Source: Clostridium beijerinckii (lineage in GTDB: Bacteria > Bacillota > Clostridia > Clostridiales > Clostridiaceae). From it: 64,000 bases of DNA. This document shows positions 8,719 through 18,119 of this stretch, piece by piece. Each line of letters opens with the position of its first letter. The first letter of the stretch is position 1. A model generated the notes under the pieces. That model had not been told where the DNA came from. It searched no databases and saw nothing but the letters and a program-made list of their open reading frames with translations. The stretch covers positions 5,337,501 to 5,401,500 of the forward strand of contig NZ_CP144906.1 in the NCBI RefSeq assembly GCF_036699995.1. Direction: 5' to 3'. Made by a program: the position numbers and the translations under genes.

Positions 8719-8781
8719 AAAATCAATTACTATAAATTTACTATATACTTGAAACTTTTATACCAATACCTGAATCTAGTG

Positions 8782-9543
8782 CTACTTTATTTCTAATATA
8801 TCTTTTATAACTTCTCCACCAATTATCATTCCTGCAACTGGAGGAACAAATGATATACTTCCAGGTATTTGTCTTTTAATAGCGCACTTCTTAGTACCAC
8901 CAGTACAAACGCATCCTGTTTTGCATGTAACAACATCATCATAGTTAGGTTTTATCGGAACTTCTTCTGAATAAACTACTTTTAATTTTTCTATTCCTCT
9001 TTTACGTAGCTCAGATCTCATAACCTTAGCTAAAGGGCATATTTTTGTTTTAAATATATCTGTAACTTTAAATTGTGTAGGATCTAATTTATTACCAGTT
9101 CCCATAGAACTCATTATTTTTATGCCTTTTTTATAACAATACTCTACTAATCCTAATTTAGCTGATACTGTATCTATTGCATCAACTACATAATCTACAT
9201 CATCAGGAATTATAGACGCTATATTTTCTTGTGTAACAAAAATCTGATGTGTTATAACATTACATGCTCTATTTATAGATAATATTCTTTCTTTCATTAC
9301 TTCTACCTTAGGCTGACTTATTGTCTTATAGGTAGCATGCACTTGTCTATTCAAGTTTGTTAAACAAACAGTATCATCATCAACAATTATCAACTCACCT
9401 ACTCCTGCTCTTGCAAGAGCTTCTATCGTATAGCTTCCTACTCCACCTACACCAAAAACAATAACTTTACTATGTTTTAATTTATCTAATCCATCTTTAC
9501 CTATCAAAAGTTCAGTTCTTGATAAAGAATGCTGTGCTGTCAT
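8782..9543 (-). CDS. tcdA: tRNA threonylcarbamoyladenosine dehydratase (TcdA/CsdL)
   Basis: 253 residues, ThiF/E1-like adenylating enzyme. TcdA uses ATP to convert t6A37 of ANN-decoding tRNAs into cyclic ct6A. Visible: nucleotide-binding VIVFGVGGVGSYTIEALARAGVG (about 28-50), IVDDDTVCLTNLNRQ with the arginine finger, VDAIDTVSAK, MGTGNKLDPT, and a C-terminal Cys-rich part (CPLAK, CKTGCVCTGG) possibly for metal. Length and motifs match the family. ATG at 9543, RBS AAGGAGAGAAG. Monocistronic with its own terminator. Confidence 0.88.
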   Translation of the reverse strand: MTAQHSLSRTELLIGKDGLDKLKHSKVIVFGVGGVGSYTIEALARAGVGELIIVDDDTVCLTNLNRQVHATYKTISQPKVEVMKERILSINRACNVITHQIFVTQENIASIIPDDVDYVVDAIDTVSAKLGLVEYCYKKGIKIMSSMGTGNKLDPTQFKVTDIFKTKICPLAKVMRSELRKRGIEKLKVVYSEEVPIKPNYDDVVTCKTGCVCTGGTKKCAIKRQIPGSISFVPPVAGMIIGGEVIKDILEIK

Positions 9544-9975
9544 ACATCTTCTCTCCTTATTATCTTATACTTTCAATTGATATTATAACACAAAAACAAT
9601 CGAAAATTGGCAGTATAATTATTATATATTATAAGCTCAGTAATGATTATTTACATATATATATTAATTAATACTAAAACTTTTCTTTTAACTTAGCATG
9701 AGGTACAAAAATAATTTTACAAATTTATCTATTAAATTTGTAAACTAATGATTATAATATATATTAGTGTCAAATATGTTTAACCAAGATATTTATTTTT
9801 CTATAATTTATTCAATTTAGAGCGTATATAATCAAAGCGACTTGTTTCGTTCGTATTAACAACTTGTCATTTTTAGCTTTTAGATATTACTCAATAAATT
9901 TGCATAAGAATTAAATATATACAGAGCGGTTATATCATATTTATTAATTAATTGTTTTAGGAGGCTCACTTTTAT

Positions 9976-10668
9976 ATGATTATTGGAATAATTGCTGCTA
10001 TGGCAGAAGAATTAGAACTATTACTAAATGATTTAACTATTGAAGAAAAAAAAGATAAGGCTAATATGACTTTCCACAAAGGAAAATTATATGGAAAAGA
10101 TGTTGTAGCTGTGGTTTGCGGTATCGGCAAGGTTAATTCAGCTATTTGCACTCAAATATTAGCATCTGAATACAAAGTAGATAAAATTATTAATGTAGGA
10201 GTTGCTGGTGGAATAGGAAAGGAAATTTATCCTGGTGATATTGTTGTTGCTGAAAATTTAGTTCAACATGACATGGATACCACAGCTTTCGGAGATAAAG
10301 TTGGACAGATTCCAAGACTAGATACATTTGATTTTAAATGTGATAAGGAAATGGTTTCTATAGCTAAAAGTGCATGCGAGAAAATTCCAGAATTAAATAG
10401 TTTTACAGGAAGAATTGCTTCTGGAGACCAATTCATAGCAAATATAGAAAAAATTCATTGGCTTGATCAGGAGTTTGGAGCAATATCTTGTGAAATGGAA
10501 GGCGCTAGTATAGCTCAAGTTTGCTATCTAAACTCAATTCCTTTTGTAGTTATAAGATCTATTTCTGATAACGCAAATAATGGTGCTCATATGGATTATG
10601 AGAAATTTGTCCCAATCGCAGTTAAAAATTCTACTAGAATAATAAAACAAATGTTAGAAATGATGTAG
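9976..10668 (+). CDS. mtnN: 5'-methylthioadenosine/S-adenosylhomocysteine nucleosidase
   Basis: 230 residues, the family length. Cleaves MTA and SAH to adenine plus methylthioribose or S-ribosylhomocysteine, recycling by-products of methylation and polyamine synthesis. Motifs: IGIIAAMAEELE with catalytic Glu12, GVAGGI, VAENLVQHDMDTT, CEMEGAS with the substrate-binding Glu near 173, and ISDNAN with the catalytic Asp near 196. RBS TTAGGAGGCTC before ATG. The roughly 430-bp region upstream (9544-9975) holds no gene or structured element I can identify. A strong shared terminator follows. Confidence 0.93.
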   Translation: MIIGIIAAMAEELELLLNDLTIEEKKDKANMTFHKGKLYGKDVVAVVCGIGKVNSAICTQILASEYKVDKIINVGVAGGIGKEIYPGDIVVAENLVQHDMDTTAFGDKVGQIPRLDTFDFKCDKEMVSIAKSACEKIPELNSFTGRIASGDQFIANIEKIHWLDQEFGAISCEMEGASIAQVCYLNSIPFVVIRSISDNANNGAHMDYEKFVPIAVKNSTRIIKQMLEMM

Positions 10669-10684
10669 TAAAAGTAATATTTTA

Positions 10685-10756
10685 TATAGAGAAAGCCATC
10701 CCTTGAAAGTGTCTAAATATATTTATATGCACTTACAAAAGATGGCTTTCTCTATA
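10685..10756. terminator. bidirectional terminator between mtnN and the chemoreceptor gene
   Basis: TATAGAGAAAGCCATC (10685-10700) pairs perfectly with GATGGCTTTCTCTATA (10741-10756), with an inner AAGTG/CACTT pair in the loop. It separates two convergent genes. Confidence 0.8.
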
Positions 10757-10779
10757 TCAATCTTTTCCTATTTAAAATA

Positions 10780-12786
10780 CTATTCTACTGTAAACATCTT
10801 TAATTCTTCTTGCAATTTATATGATATCTGTTGCAAGTTACCAGCATACTCTGTTAATTCTGCCATTGTTGCATTTACTTCCTGAGCTGATGCTGTAACC
10901 TCTTCAGATATTGATGCCGATTCCTCTGAAACCGCTGCTATATTTTCAATTTGTGTCTTAACTGCCTCTTTATTTAAATTCATTTTTTCATTTAAGACTT
11001 TAATATTTTCTATTGCTCCTGTTAAAGGAATTATAGAATCAACTATTTTATTAAATATAGCTTCTGTTTCCTTTATTGCTTCTCCTTGTTTCTGTGACAT
11101 TTCTCTACTTTCTTTCATAGCTATTTTAGTAGATTCACTCTTATTATTTATTTCTGAAACAATTGCTTTTATTTCATCTGTAGATTTTTTTGATTCTTCT
11201 GCTAGTTTTCTGATTTCTTCTGCAACCACCGCAAAGCCTTTTCCTGCATCTCCAGCTCTTGCAGCTTCTATACTTGCATTTAAAGCTAAAAGATTAGTTT
11301 GTTCAGTTATTCCTGCTATTACATCCGATATATAATTTATTTTATTTATACTTTCTCCCATTTCACGAACCATGCCGCCAGACTTAATTGCATTTTCTTT
11401 AGACTTTTCAGCCTTAAATATCAAGTCATTAAGTATAGATAATCCTTGAGTACCTAATTTCTCAGCTTCACTAGCTAACTCATTAATATGATTAGTCTCT
11501 CCATCTACTTCATCTATTCTATTTGATAATTCTTCAGTACTCGTTGCAACCTCTGTTGCTGATTGCGCTTGGTTTGTAGCTCCATTTGCAACTTCTTGTA
11601 TTGCATTTGAAACTTCTGATACTGATGCAGTTGTTTCCTCAGACATGCTGGATATATTTCCTGATGCTTCTAATAAATCAGATGATGTATTTTGAATTCC
11701 TTTCAATAACTTCGAGACATTCTCTACCATAAAATTAAAGTTATCTCCAAGTTCAGCGAATTCATCTTTAGCCGTTACAATTATTCTTTTACTGAAGTCT
11801 CCTTCAGCTACTGTACTAAACGCTTCTTTTAATTTATGTATTTCTTTCACAATATAAGATGCTGAAATCATTGATATAATTATTCCTATAATTACACATA
11901 ATAAATTAGCAGTAATAACCGTTACCTTCATTGTTAAAACATTATTTGTTACTTCTTTGCCATCAATTATACCTACCATTTTCCATCCTGTTAAAGCATC
12001 TGTTTCTTGACAGGCATAAAATTCTTTTCCATTACTTTCGCAATTATATACTCCTCTTTCTTCATTTTTAGCTGATTCCCAAAATGATAATTTACTAATA
12101 TTATCATCTATCTCTTTATTATTATTGTTATTTGCTACTACATCTCCATCGTTATCAACTAGTACTATGAATCCCGTATTCAGTAGTTTTATGTTACTAA
12201 TATATTCTTGCATGGAATCTAAAGACATATCTACTACTATTACCCCAGTGATTTGTCCATTATTATCTTTAACAGCCTGAGCAACTGTCATTACTTGCTT
12301 TCCTGTTACGCTATCTTTATATGGTTTTATGTATACAACCTTTCCATCAGCTTCCTTAGCCTTCTTATACCATTCCCGTTCTTTATAATTGAAATCATTA
12401 ATATTCATCGTTCCACTATCTAACACAAGCTCTCCATATTCAGTTGCATATCCTGCATTAATAATTCCATTTATTGAATCCTTAGTATCTTTAAACATAT
12501 CTTGTACATATTTAGATATTAGTGCATGATCTACTTGCGGATTTGATAAATCTTTGATATCGGCATTTTTCGATATCACTCTCAATTGAGTATTTAAAAT
12601 TTCTAGATATTGCGAAAAACCTTTATCAACTTCTTTAATAGTTTGCACACTTGTAGTCTTCAAATTATTCTCCAAAACAACATTAGACTTAAAAATTGCT
12701 ACTAATCCAACAGTTACAGTTGGGAGTAGAAGCATAATGATAATTCCAATCACTATCTTTCTAAACAGCTTACTATTCCTATTCAT
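10780..12786 (-). CDS. methyl-accepting chemotaxis protein with dCache sensor
   Basis: 668 residues from ATG 12786, preceded by AGGAG; an ATG 48 nt upstream has no RBS. A transmembrane helix near the N-terminus ([22 protein letters not shown]), a periplasmic-type dCache region of about 240 residues ([29 protein letters not shown]), a second membrane segment, HAMP (about 320-375) and a long signalling coiled coil with hairpin tip [18 protein letters not shown]. It senses an extracellular ligand and controls CheA. The EREWY and VVDMSLD segments are common in amino-acid or amine dCache sensors; the ligand is not determined. Monocistronic. Confidence 0.92.
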   Translation of the reverse strand: MNRNSKLFRKIVIGIIIMLLLPTVTVGLVAIFKSNVVLENNLKTTSVQTIKEVDKGFSQYLEILNTQLRVISKNADIKDLSNPQVDHALISKYVQDMFKDTKDSINGIINAGYATEYGELVLDSGTMNINDFNYKEREWYKKAKEADGKVVYIKPYKDSVTGKQVMTVAQAVKDNNGQITGVIVVDMSLDSMQEYISNIKLLNTGFIVLVDNDGDVVANNNNNKEIDDNISKLSFWESAKNEERGVYNCESNGKEFYACQETDALTGWKMVGIIDGKEVTNNVLTMKVTVITANLLCVIIGIIISMISASYIVKEIHKLKEAFSTVAEGDFSKRIIVTAKDEFAELGDNFNFMVENVSKLLKGIQNTSSDLLEASGNISSMSEETTASVSEVSNAIQEVANGATNQAQSATEVATSTEELSNRIDEVDGETNHINELASEAEKLGTQGLSILNDLIFKAEKSKENAIKSGGMVREMGESINKINYISDVIAGITEQTNLLALNASIEAARAGDAGKGFAVVAEEIRKLAEESKKSTDEIKAIVSEINNKSESTKIAMKESREMSQKQGEAIKETEAIFNKIVDSIIPLTGAIENIKVLNEKMNLNKEAVKTQIENIAAVSEESASISEEVTASAQEVNATMAELTEYAGNLQQISYKLQEELKMFTVE

Positions 12787-13103
12787 TTCATTAACACTCC
12801 TATAAACTTTATCTTTTTCTAGAATAAACTCCATTCATATACACATTACTACAAATAATAAGTATAAACGCAACTTATTTGTAATAATATAGCTTAACAG
12901 GGTAAATATAATATTTTCATGATAACATTGTATTTTACTATATTCAAGTAGTCGAAAATAAGCTAATTGAATATATTTAATCTTAATATTCACTTTTACT
13001 ACCAAAGATAAATGTTAAGCTAATCCTATATCTAATCCAACCTAATTACGTTATTATCATAAATAATTACTTTTGATTACAAAGATTTTTAATTTTTATC
13101 AAT

Positions 13104-13153
13104 AAAATAGAGTCATCTTATACCAGAAATCCGATCTAAGATAACTCTATTTT
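13104..13153 (-). terminator. terminator of the ferredoxin-nitroreductase gene
   Basis: AAAATAGAGTCATCTTA (13104-13120) pairs with TAAGATAACTCTATTTT (13137-13153) with one mismatch, 20 nt after the stop. The rest of the 12787-13172 gap shows nothing I can name. Confidence 0.75.
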
Positions 13154-13172
13154 TGCTATATGATATTAATTT

Positions 13173-13994
13173 TTATTTCCACGAAATATTTGCATCTCTT
13201 CTTGGAACAGTTCTAACATATTTCACATTAGGATATCCAACAACCATACATGTTACAATTTCTTCTTTACCTTTTAAACCAAGTAATTCTCTTATTTCAT
13301 GATTTCCTTGTGCTGCCATTGTAAAGAATCCACTAAAAAATGTTCCAAGGCCTAAAGCATTAGTCATAAGTTCCATATTTGATGACGCTAAAGAAGCATT
13401 CACAGTCGAGTCTGAAACTGCAAGAATCAACGCAGGTGCATTAAAAAATAATTTATCATTTTTCTTAGAATCCTCTTTATAATCATTATACATTTTAATC
13501 CACATTTGTGCATATCTCTTGAAAGGCAAAGTTTGTGGATTTAGATTTTTAAGTATTTCTTCCCCTCTAGTTTCTAAGTTTTTTAAAGCCATTTCCTTCA
13601 ATAATTCAATATTATCTTCTACAACTACATATGAAACATTTTGACTATTAGTTCCAGTTTGAGTGAATCTACCAGCCTCTATAATTTTTAATATCTTTTC
13701 TTTTTCTACTTCTTTATCTTTAAATTGTCTTGTAGTTCTTCTAAATTTAATAAAATTAAGAAGTTTCTCCGATTCTATGTTAAACTCAGACTCATTATAA
13801 TCTTTTACATCTTCCATATTATATTCATCTGTAGATACTGCTCCTTTAGGGCAAACTGCAATACAGTGCCCACACTTCATACATCTAACATTTTTAATCT
13901 CTGCCTTGTTCCCATTTATTTCAATATCATTAGGAAAGCAATCTTTAACACAAAGTCCACATCCCACACACTTTTCTTTATCTACAATCATCAT
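13173..13994 (-). CDS. ferredoxin domain-nitroreductase fusion protein
   Basis: 273 residues. N-terminal 2[4Fe-4S] ferredoxin module: CVGCGLCVKDC (about 9-19) and CMKCGHCIAVC (about 38-48), each cluster completed by the other's last Cys. Then an FMN-dependent nitroreductase domain (FIKFRRTTRQFKDKEVEKEKI, about 80 onward; AGRFTQTGTNSQN; ALGLGTFFSGFF). Such fusions pass electrons from a low-potential donor to FMN and reduce nitro compounds, quinones or unidentified substrates. RBS GGAGTAATT. It lies 80 bp after a TetR gene in the same direction, so the TetR protein may control both. Physiological substrate unknown. Confidence 0.9.
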   Translation of the reverse strand: MMIVDKEKCVGCGLCVKDCFPNDIEINGNKAEIKNVRCMKCGHCIAVCPKGAVSTDEYNMEDVKDYNESEFNIESEKLLNFIKFRRTTRQFKDKEVEKEKILKIIEAGRFTQTGTNSQNVSYVVVEDNIELLKEMALKNLETRGEEILKNLNPQTLPFKRYAQMWIKMYNDYKEDSKKNDKLFFNAPALILAVSDSTVNASLASSNMELMTNALGLGTFFSGFFTMAAQGNHEIRELLGLKGKEEIVTCMVVGYPNVKYVRTVPRRDANISWK

Positions 13995-14074
13995 AGCATA
14001 ATTACTCCTTTTATATTAAATTTATCTATTATTATTTTTAAGTGCTAACAATATATTTATATAAATTTGCCTGC

Positions 14075-14668
14075 CTATTTCATCTTTGACATTTTACAAT
14101 TTGCTAGTTCATTAACTAAATTTTCAATTGCCTTTTCTCTATCTTCTTTTTTATAGAAGTCAAATCCCATTTCATTTTTTATATTTTCTGCTTTTAAAAA
14201 TATGTAATTTAGATATCCTGCAATCAAGTAGTTCTTAATCCAGAATTTATGCATGTCATCTCCATAAAGTTCTCTAAGACACTTATTATACGACTCCTCT
14301 GAACCTAGTAAATGTGCTGTCATCTGATTATTCTCTAGATCATCTAAAATCGCAATCTTAGAAATTTCAGAATTATCTGCAATAAAGTTTGCAACTTCTT
14401 TTAATATGAAAGTAAGTCTATTAATTGATGATTCATTACTCTTTGATTTCATTTTCTCACTTAAAGATCTCGTTGCACAACTCATAACCTTTTTTACTGC
14501 TAGACGAATTAAATTATCTTTACTCTGGAAATGATAATTTACCATTCCATTACCAAGTCCCGCTTTCTCAGTAATATCTTTTACAGTAATTTCACTAGGC
14601 TTTTTACCTTCACATATCATACGTATAGTAACATCTATCAACTTTTCTTTAGCATCGTTTTCTCCCAT
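14075..14668 (-). CDS. TetR-family transcriptional regulator
   Basis: 197 residues. N-terminal TetR HTH (about 8-55: ITVKDITEKAGLGNGMVNYHFQSKDNLIRLAV), then a helical ligand domain without recognisable relatives. RBS CAGGAGGTGAAAAT. A 43-bp near-perfect palindrome covers its own promoter, so autorepression is very likely; the ferredoxin-nitroreductase gene downstream with no terminator between them would be co-regulated. The inducer might be a nitro or quinone compound by analogy; this is inference from context only. Confidence 0.88.
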   Translation of the reverse strand: MGENDAKEKLIDVTIRMICEGKKPSEITVKDITEKAGLGNGMVNYHFQSKDNLIRLAVKKVMSCATRSLSEKMKSKSNESSINRLTFILKEVANFIADNSEISKIAILDDLENNQMTAHLLGSEESYNKCLRELYGDDMHKFWIKNYLIAGYLNYIFLKAENIKNEMGFDFYKKEDREKAIENLVNELANCKMSKMK

Positions 14669-14700
14669 ATTTTCACCTCCTGTTTCTATAATACTTTATG

Positions 14701-14743
14701 TGTTGAATAGCATACTGTATACCATACAGTATACTATTCAACA
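14701..14743. promoter_or_regulatory. operator palindrome of the TetR gene
   Basis: TGTTGAATAG-C-ATACTGTAT-ACC-ATACAGTAT-A-CTATTCAACA: two 20-nt arms with a single mismatch around a 3-nt centre. It overlaps the -10 box and spacer of the tetR promoter. Confidence 0.8.
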
Positions 14744-14755
14744 TTTATTTGTCAA
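14728..14755 (-). promoter_or_regulatory. tetR promoter
   Basis: On the minus strand TTGACA (14755-14750), a 16-nt spacer and TATACT (14733-14728), about 60 nt before the start codon. The spacer and -10 are inside the palindrome. Confidence 0.75.
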
Positions 14756-14776
14756 GCTAACGAATTTTGATAAATA

Positions 14777-14803
14777 AAAATCACTGCAAAAATGCAGTGA
14801 TTT
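14777..14803 (-). terminator. terminator of the potassium channel gene
   Basis: AAATCACTGCA-AAAA-TGCAGTGATTT; on the minus strand it runs into TTTATTTATC. A second AT-rich hairpin (GTTAATTTTAAA / TTTAAAATTAAC, 14834-14865) lies between it and the stop codon. Confidence 0.75.
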
Positions 14804-14878
14804 CTCTTTATTCATATTCATAAATTTTCAAGAGTTAATTTTAAAACCTCAGCTTTAAAATTAACTTATTTATTTTTA

Positions 14879-16219
14879 TCACATAAATCTTCGTGATAGA
14901 GATACTACAAAGCTTGATGTAAAAAATACTCCTAAAAATGATTCTAAACCAACAACCATCTTCATCCAACTTAGTGGAATTATATCACCATATCCAACTG
15001 TCGTAAATGTTATTATTGTAAAATATAATGTATTACCAAATTTACTAATTAAAAAATTAACATCAAAATTTGAATTCTTAAGCATTTCAAATACCGTTAT
15101 GAATAGATTTTTTGAACTCAACTGAACATCTTTACACATAAGCAGATTCGGAAAAAAACAGTATAGTAAAAAAAATGATACAATCACCACTACCATAGAT
15201 AATAGTGTTCTCTCCCAACTTGTATAATACTTCGTGGTTATTCCAATTAAATAATACAGCAAATTAAAATTACCTTTATTTTTACTTTTTCTTTCCAGTC
15301 TCTCATACTTCTTAAAATAATACAGCGTTTCTAGATATTGATCTATCCTTCCGCTCGATTTATATATATCTGATACAATCAAAAAATTCCATTTTGTTTT
15401 TTTAAAGTCATTATCAAAAATCAAAGGCTTGTACTTTTTATTTTCCAACAACTCGTACTCTAGATAACACTTATCTGAGAAATTAGTCTTGTACAAACTA
15501 AACTTACCTTTAATATCATCAAAATTAATTTCTGATTTTTTATAAAAAGAACATTGTAAAAAACTTAATTCTCCATTTATATCTAACTCTAACTTACTTA
15601 ACCCTTCGAACCTACAATCAACAAAACACAATTCTTTTTCACCTTTGATTTTATCTAAAATAAAATCATTTAGTATATTAACTTCTTGAAAAAGTAAATT
15701 TTCTTTAAATATAGATGCATTTCCATAGAACTTTCCAAACTCAGAATTTTCCACTACTATGCTTTCTTTAACTATAGTTTCACTTATTCTTAACTTATCA
15801 CAATTTATGAACCTTACAAACATGTTATTTCTTATTAAGCAATTATTAATTTTTATTCTTTTATAATCTCCACCTAATAATTCTATATCCTCAACAAACT
15901 CACAATTATTAAATATCAATCGCGAGGAATTATTTATTTCATTATTAGAATAGCTATCAAATCTAAACTTCTTTAAAAATATAGTATTATAAAATTCTCC
16001 TAAAATATTATTACATTCAAATGTCACTAATAAACCACTTCTATTTTCTATATGACCTTCATGGTTATCAATGTATTCCAATAGCTCTTGCTCTTTAGAA
16101 ATGATTTTATATTCCATTATAACACCATCTTTATCTATCAATATAAAGCCATCTTTTTCTTTAATATCATTTCCTAGCTCTAATCCACTAAGGTATTCTG
16201 TTAATACTTCTTTATCCAT
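14879..16219 (-). CDS. pentapeptide/beta-helix protein fused to a two-helix potassium channel
   Basis: 446 residues (second of two adjacent ATGs, 6 nt after GAGGTAG). The first 270 residues are a series of short repeats with regularly spaced hydrophobic and N/C/F positions (IFNNCEF, INNCLI, FVDCRF, FLQCSF), as in pentapeptide right-handed beta-helices. Then come a linker (SGRIDQYLETLYYFKKYERLERK) and an ion-channel domain: one membrane helix (LLSMVVVIVSFFLLYCFF), a pore helix with selectivity filter TFTTVGYGDI and a final helix. The TVGYGD signature means K+ selectivity. The N-terminal module lies in the cytoplasm if the topology is standard and may gate or anchor the channel. Confidence 0.85.
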   Translation of the reverse strand: MDKEVLTEYLSGLELGNDIKEKDGFILIDKDGVIMEYKIISKEQELLEYIDNHEGHIENRSGLLVTFECNNILGEFYNTIFLKKFRFDSYSNNEINNSSRLIFNNCEFVEDIELLGGDYKRIKINNCLIRNNMFVRFINCDKLRISETIVKESIVVENSEFGKFYGNASIFKENLLFQEVNILNDFILDKIKGEKELCFVDCRFEGLSKLELDINGELSFLQCSFYKKSEINFDDIKGKFSLYKTNFSDKCYLEYELLENKKYKPLIFDNDFKKTKWNFLIVSDIYKSSGRIDQYLETLYYFKKYERLERKSKNKGNFNLLYYLIGITTKYYTSWERTLLSMVVVIVSFFLLYCFFPNLLMCKDVQLSSKNLFITVFEMLKNSNFDVNFLISKFGNTLYFTIITFTTVGYGDIIPLSWMKMVVGLESFLGVFFTSSFVVSLSRRFM

Positions 16220-16378
16220 CATCTACCTCATCCTAAAGTATATATAACTTTTATTTTATTATATATTATTTACTAATAAGCTTCCATAATAATGCGAATT
16301 GATAAAAATTAATATATCACTTAATTTATATTTTTGAATATATTATAAAGATATAACGAATATATTCAGGAGTAAAAA

Positions 16379-17302
16379 ATGCTATCAAAACAAGAGTTTA
16401 TTAACCAATCTTTAGAATTAAACTTATTCTTTCTAAGAATTATGCGGGAACACTCGATATTTATTGAAGCAGCCCTACCACCAAAGAACAAAGATCTTAT
16501 AAGTCAAGCTGATGCTTTTAAAAATGAATTTACAACTTTACTATCTCGTGCCATATTACTATCAGATGGAGTTATCCCTTTCGAAACATTAGATTCGAAT
16601 GAAATAATAACAAAATATACTATGGATGCTGAAAAAGCTACTCAATTTGCTACTGGAATTTTTATAGACTCTAATATAACTTCTATGGAAAAGTCATTAA
16701 TATCTGGTATGAGAAATAGTGATACATCTATGCTAACCGATAACGTATATATGCTTAACCACCAATCTATAGCCGCAACTAATATGATTATTAAATTTAA
16801 AACAAAACTTAGAAATGACGTCTTATCTTGCAAGGTATTTACAACTTTATATCCTGCAGTTCTAAACCATGTGCTTAGTGAAGCAATAATATTTACAGAG
16901 CTTCTAACACGATTGCAAAGTGGTGTCGGAATTGGTACTAAGAGAGATATACTGATACTTGAAAATTTTTGGGATGATAAGTTAGCAGAACATTCATTTA
17001 CTATTAGAGGAATGCTAGATCCTACCGAAGTAGAATTATTCAATATAGCTAATAATTTTGGAAAAGAATTCGAGGCATTGAGAGATGAGGCTTCTGATAT
17101 GGATAAATCAACAGAAGATTTGTCTGAACTTACCGAGACTACCTTAAGTGCAGCCACTAATCTCAGAAATTTCAAAGCCCAGAGTACTGAAGGCCTTTTA
17201 ACTTGTAAAATAAAATCAATAATTCTACCACTCTTTGCTGATCATGTTCTTAGAGAATCAAATCACTATATAAACTTATTAAAATCCTTCAGCAACATTT
17301 AA
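16379..17302 (+). CDS. DUF2935 family protein (tandem helical domains)
   Basis: 307 residues, no signal or membrane segment. Two similar halves: LELNLFFLRIMREHSIFIEAALP near the start and FWDDKLAEHSFTIRGMLDPTE in the middle are the repeated helix of DUF2935, a ferritin-like four-helix family seen in Clostridium and Bacillus, possibly metal-binding through the repeated E-H pairs. Function unknown. RBS CAGGAGT before ATG. Divergent from the potassium channel gene and followed by a 55-bp perfect palindrome. Confidence 0.85.
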   Translation: MLSKQEFINQSLELNLFFLRIMREHSIFIEAALPPKNKDLISQADAFKNEFTTLLSRAILLSDGVIPFETLDSNEIITKYTMDAEKATQFATGIFIDSNITSMEKSLISGMRNSDTSMLTDNVYMLNHQSIAATNMIIKFKTKLRNDVLSCKVFTTLYPAVLNHVLSEAIIFTELLTRLQSGVGIGTKRDILILENFWDDKLAEHSFTIRGMLDPTEVELFNIANNFGKEFEALRDEASDMDKSTEDLSELTETTLSAATNLRNFKAQSTEGLLTCKIKSIILPLFADHVLRESNHYINLLKSFSNI

Positions 17303-17454
17303 ATTTATTTAATTTGAAGTAATTTATAACTCAAAATGGCCAAGACAGTTAAATTAATTTCGTCTAAATATATCTCTCGATTGATTAGTAGAACATATAT
17401 TTATCAATCAAATATAAAAATGGCATAAGTATTAAATATTTATGTTATTGTTCA

Positions 17455-17509
17455 CACATTATAAACAAAGTTATCAACAGAATCTGTTGATAACTTTGTT
17501 TATAATGTG
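17455..17509. repeat. 55-bp perfect palindrome
   Basis: Left arm 17455-17481 (CACATTATAAACAAAGTTAT plus CAACAGA), single-base centre at 17482, right arm 17483-17509 exactly complementary: 27 of 27 pairs. It lies 150 bp after the DUF2935 stop and 160 bp before marR. On the plus strand ATCTTTTT follows, so it may act as a terminator, but the arms are much longer than needed. The flanking gap 17303-17668 contains no gene. Confidence 0.9.
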
Positions 17510-17601
17510 GATCTTTTTACTATTAATAAATCTTCTTTTCATCATAGTTTTTATTTTATAATGAAGTTAATCTTGAATTTTTTTCAGATGTGTTTATAAT
17601 T

Positions 17602-17647
17602 AGTTGTTGTAGCAATTATTTGTAAGCCAATTATATTTACAACAACT
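17602..17647. promoter_or_regulatory. putative MarR operator upstream of marR-MFS
   Basis: AGTTGTTGTA (17602-17611) and its exact complement TACAACAACT (17638-17647), with an inner TTGTAA-N11-TTACAA palindrome. It spans likely -35/-10 elements (TTGTAG...TTATAT) and ends 21 bp before the start codon. Confidence 0.5.
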
Positions 17648-17668
17648 TTATTTACTGGAGGTAATTAT

Positions 17669-18100
17669 ATGTTTGAATCTTATGACCAAGATATTGGAAT
17701 GTTAACAAATAAAGTTTCTAAGAAATTAACATCTTATCTAAATAATAAATTAGAAAAATTTAATATTACGACTGAGCAATGGACAGTAATATTAAAACTC
17801 TCTAATCAGAATAAAATAAGTCAGAAACTTTTAGCTGAGGTTTCAGGCAAAGACCAATCCACTTTAGCTAGAATACTTGATATACTTGAAAGAAAGGCTT
17901 TCATTGAAAGACACCCAAGCAAAGAAGATAGACGTTCCTTTGAAATTCATATAACAGATAGTGGTTTAAATCTTGTTGAAGAGGTTTCTCCTTTTTTAGA
18001 AGATTTATTTAATAAATTACTTAAAGATATATCTCCTGAAAAACTGGATGTATATAATGCGGTTCTTTTAAAAATTGATAACAATATAAATGACTTATAA
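17669..18100 (+). CDS. MarR-family transcriptional regulator
   Basis: 143 residues, standard MarR length. Winged HTH about 30-100: TEQWTVILKLSNQNKISQKLLAEVSGKDQSTLARILDILE and the wing KAFIERHPSKEDRRSFEIHITDSG with the usual DRR. RBS TGGAGGTAATT. An inverted repeat just upstream and the MFS transporter gene 19 bp downstream indicate a self-regulated efflux operon, released by a drug-like ligand. Confidence 0.92.
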   Translation: MFESYDQDIGMLTNKVSKKLTSYLNNKLEKFNITTEQWTVILKLSNQNKISQKLLAEVSGKDQSTLARILDILERKAFIERHPSKEDRRSFEIHITDSGLNLVEEVSPFLEDLFNKLLKDISPEKLDVYNAVLLKIDNNINDL

Positions 18101-18119
18101 TAAAAAAGGAGAATTTAAT

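Noticed and set aside
10703..10885. 60-codon plus-strand frame after mtnN
   Set aside because: Starts inside the terminator stem-loop and overlaps the chemoreceptor gene on the other strand.
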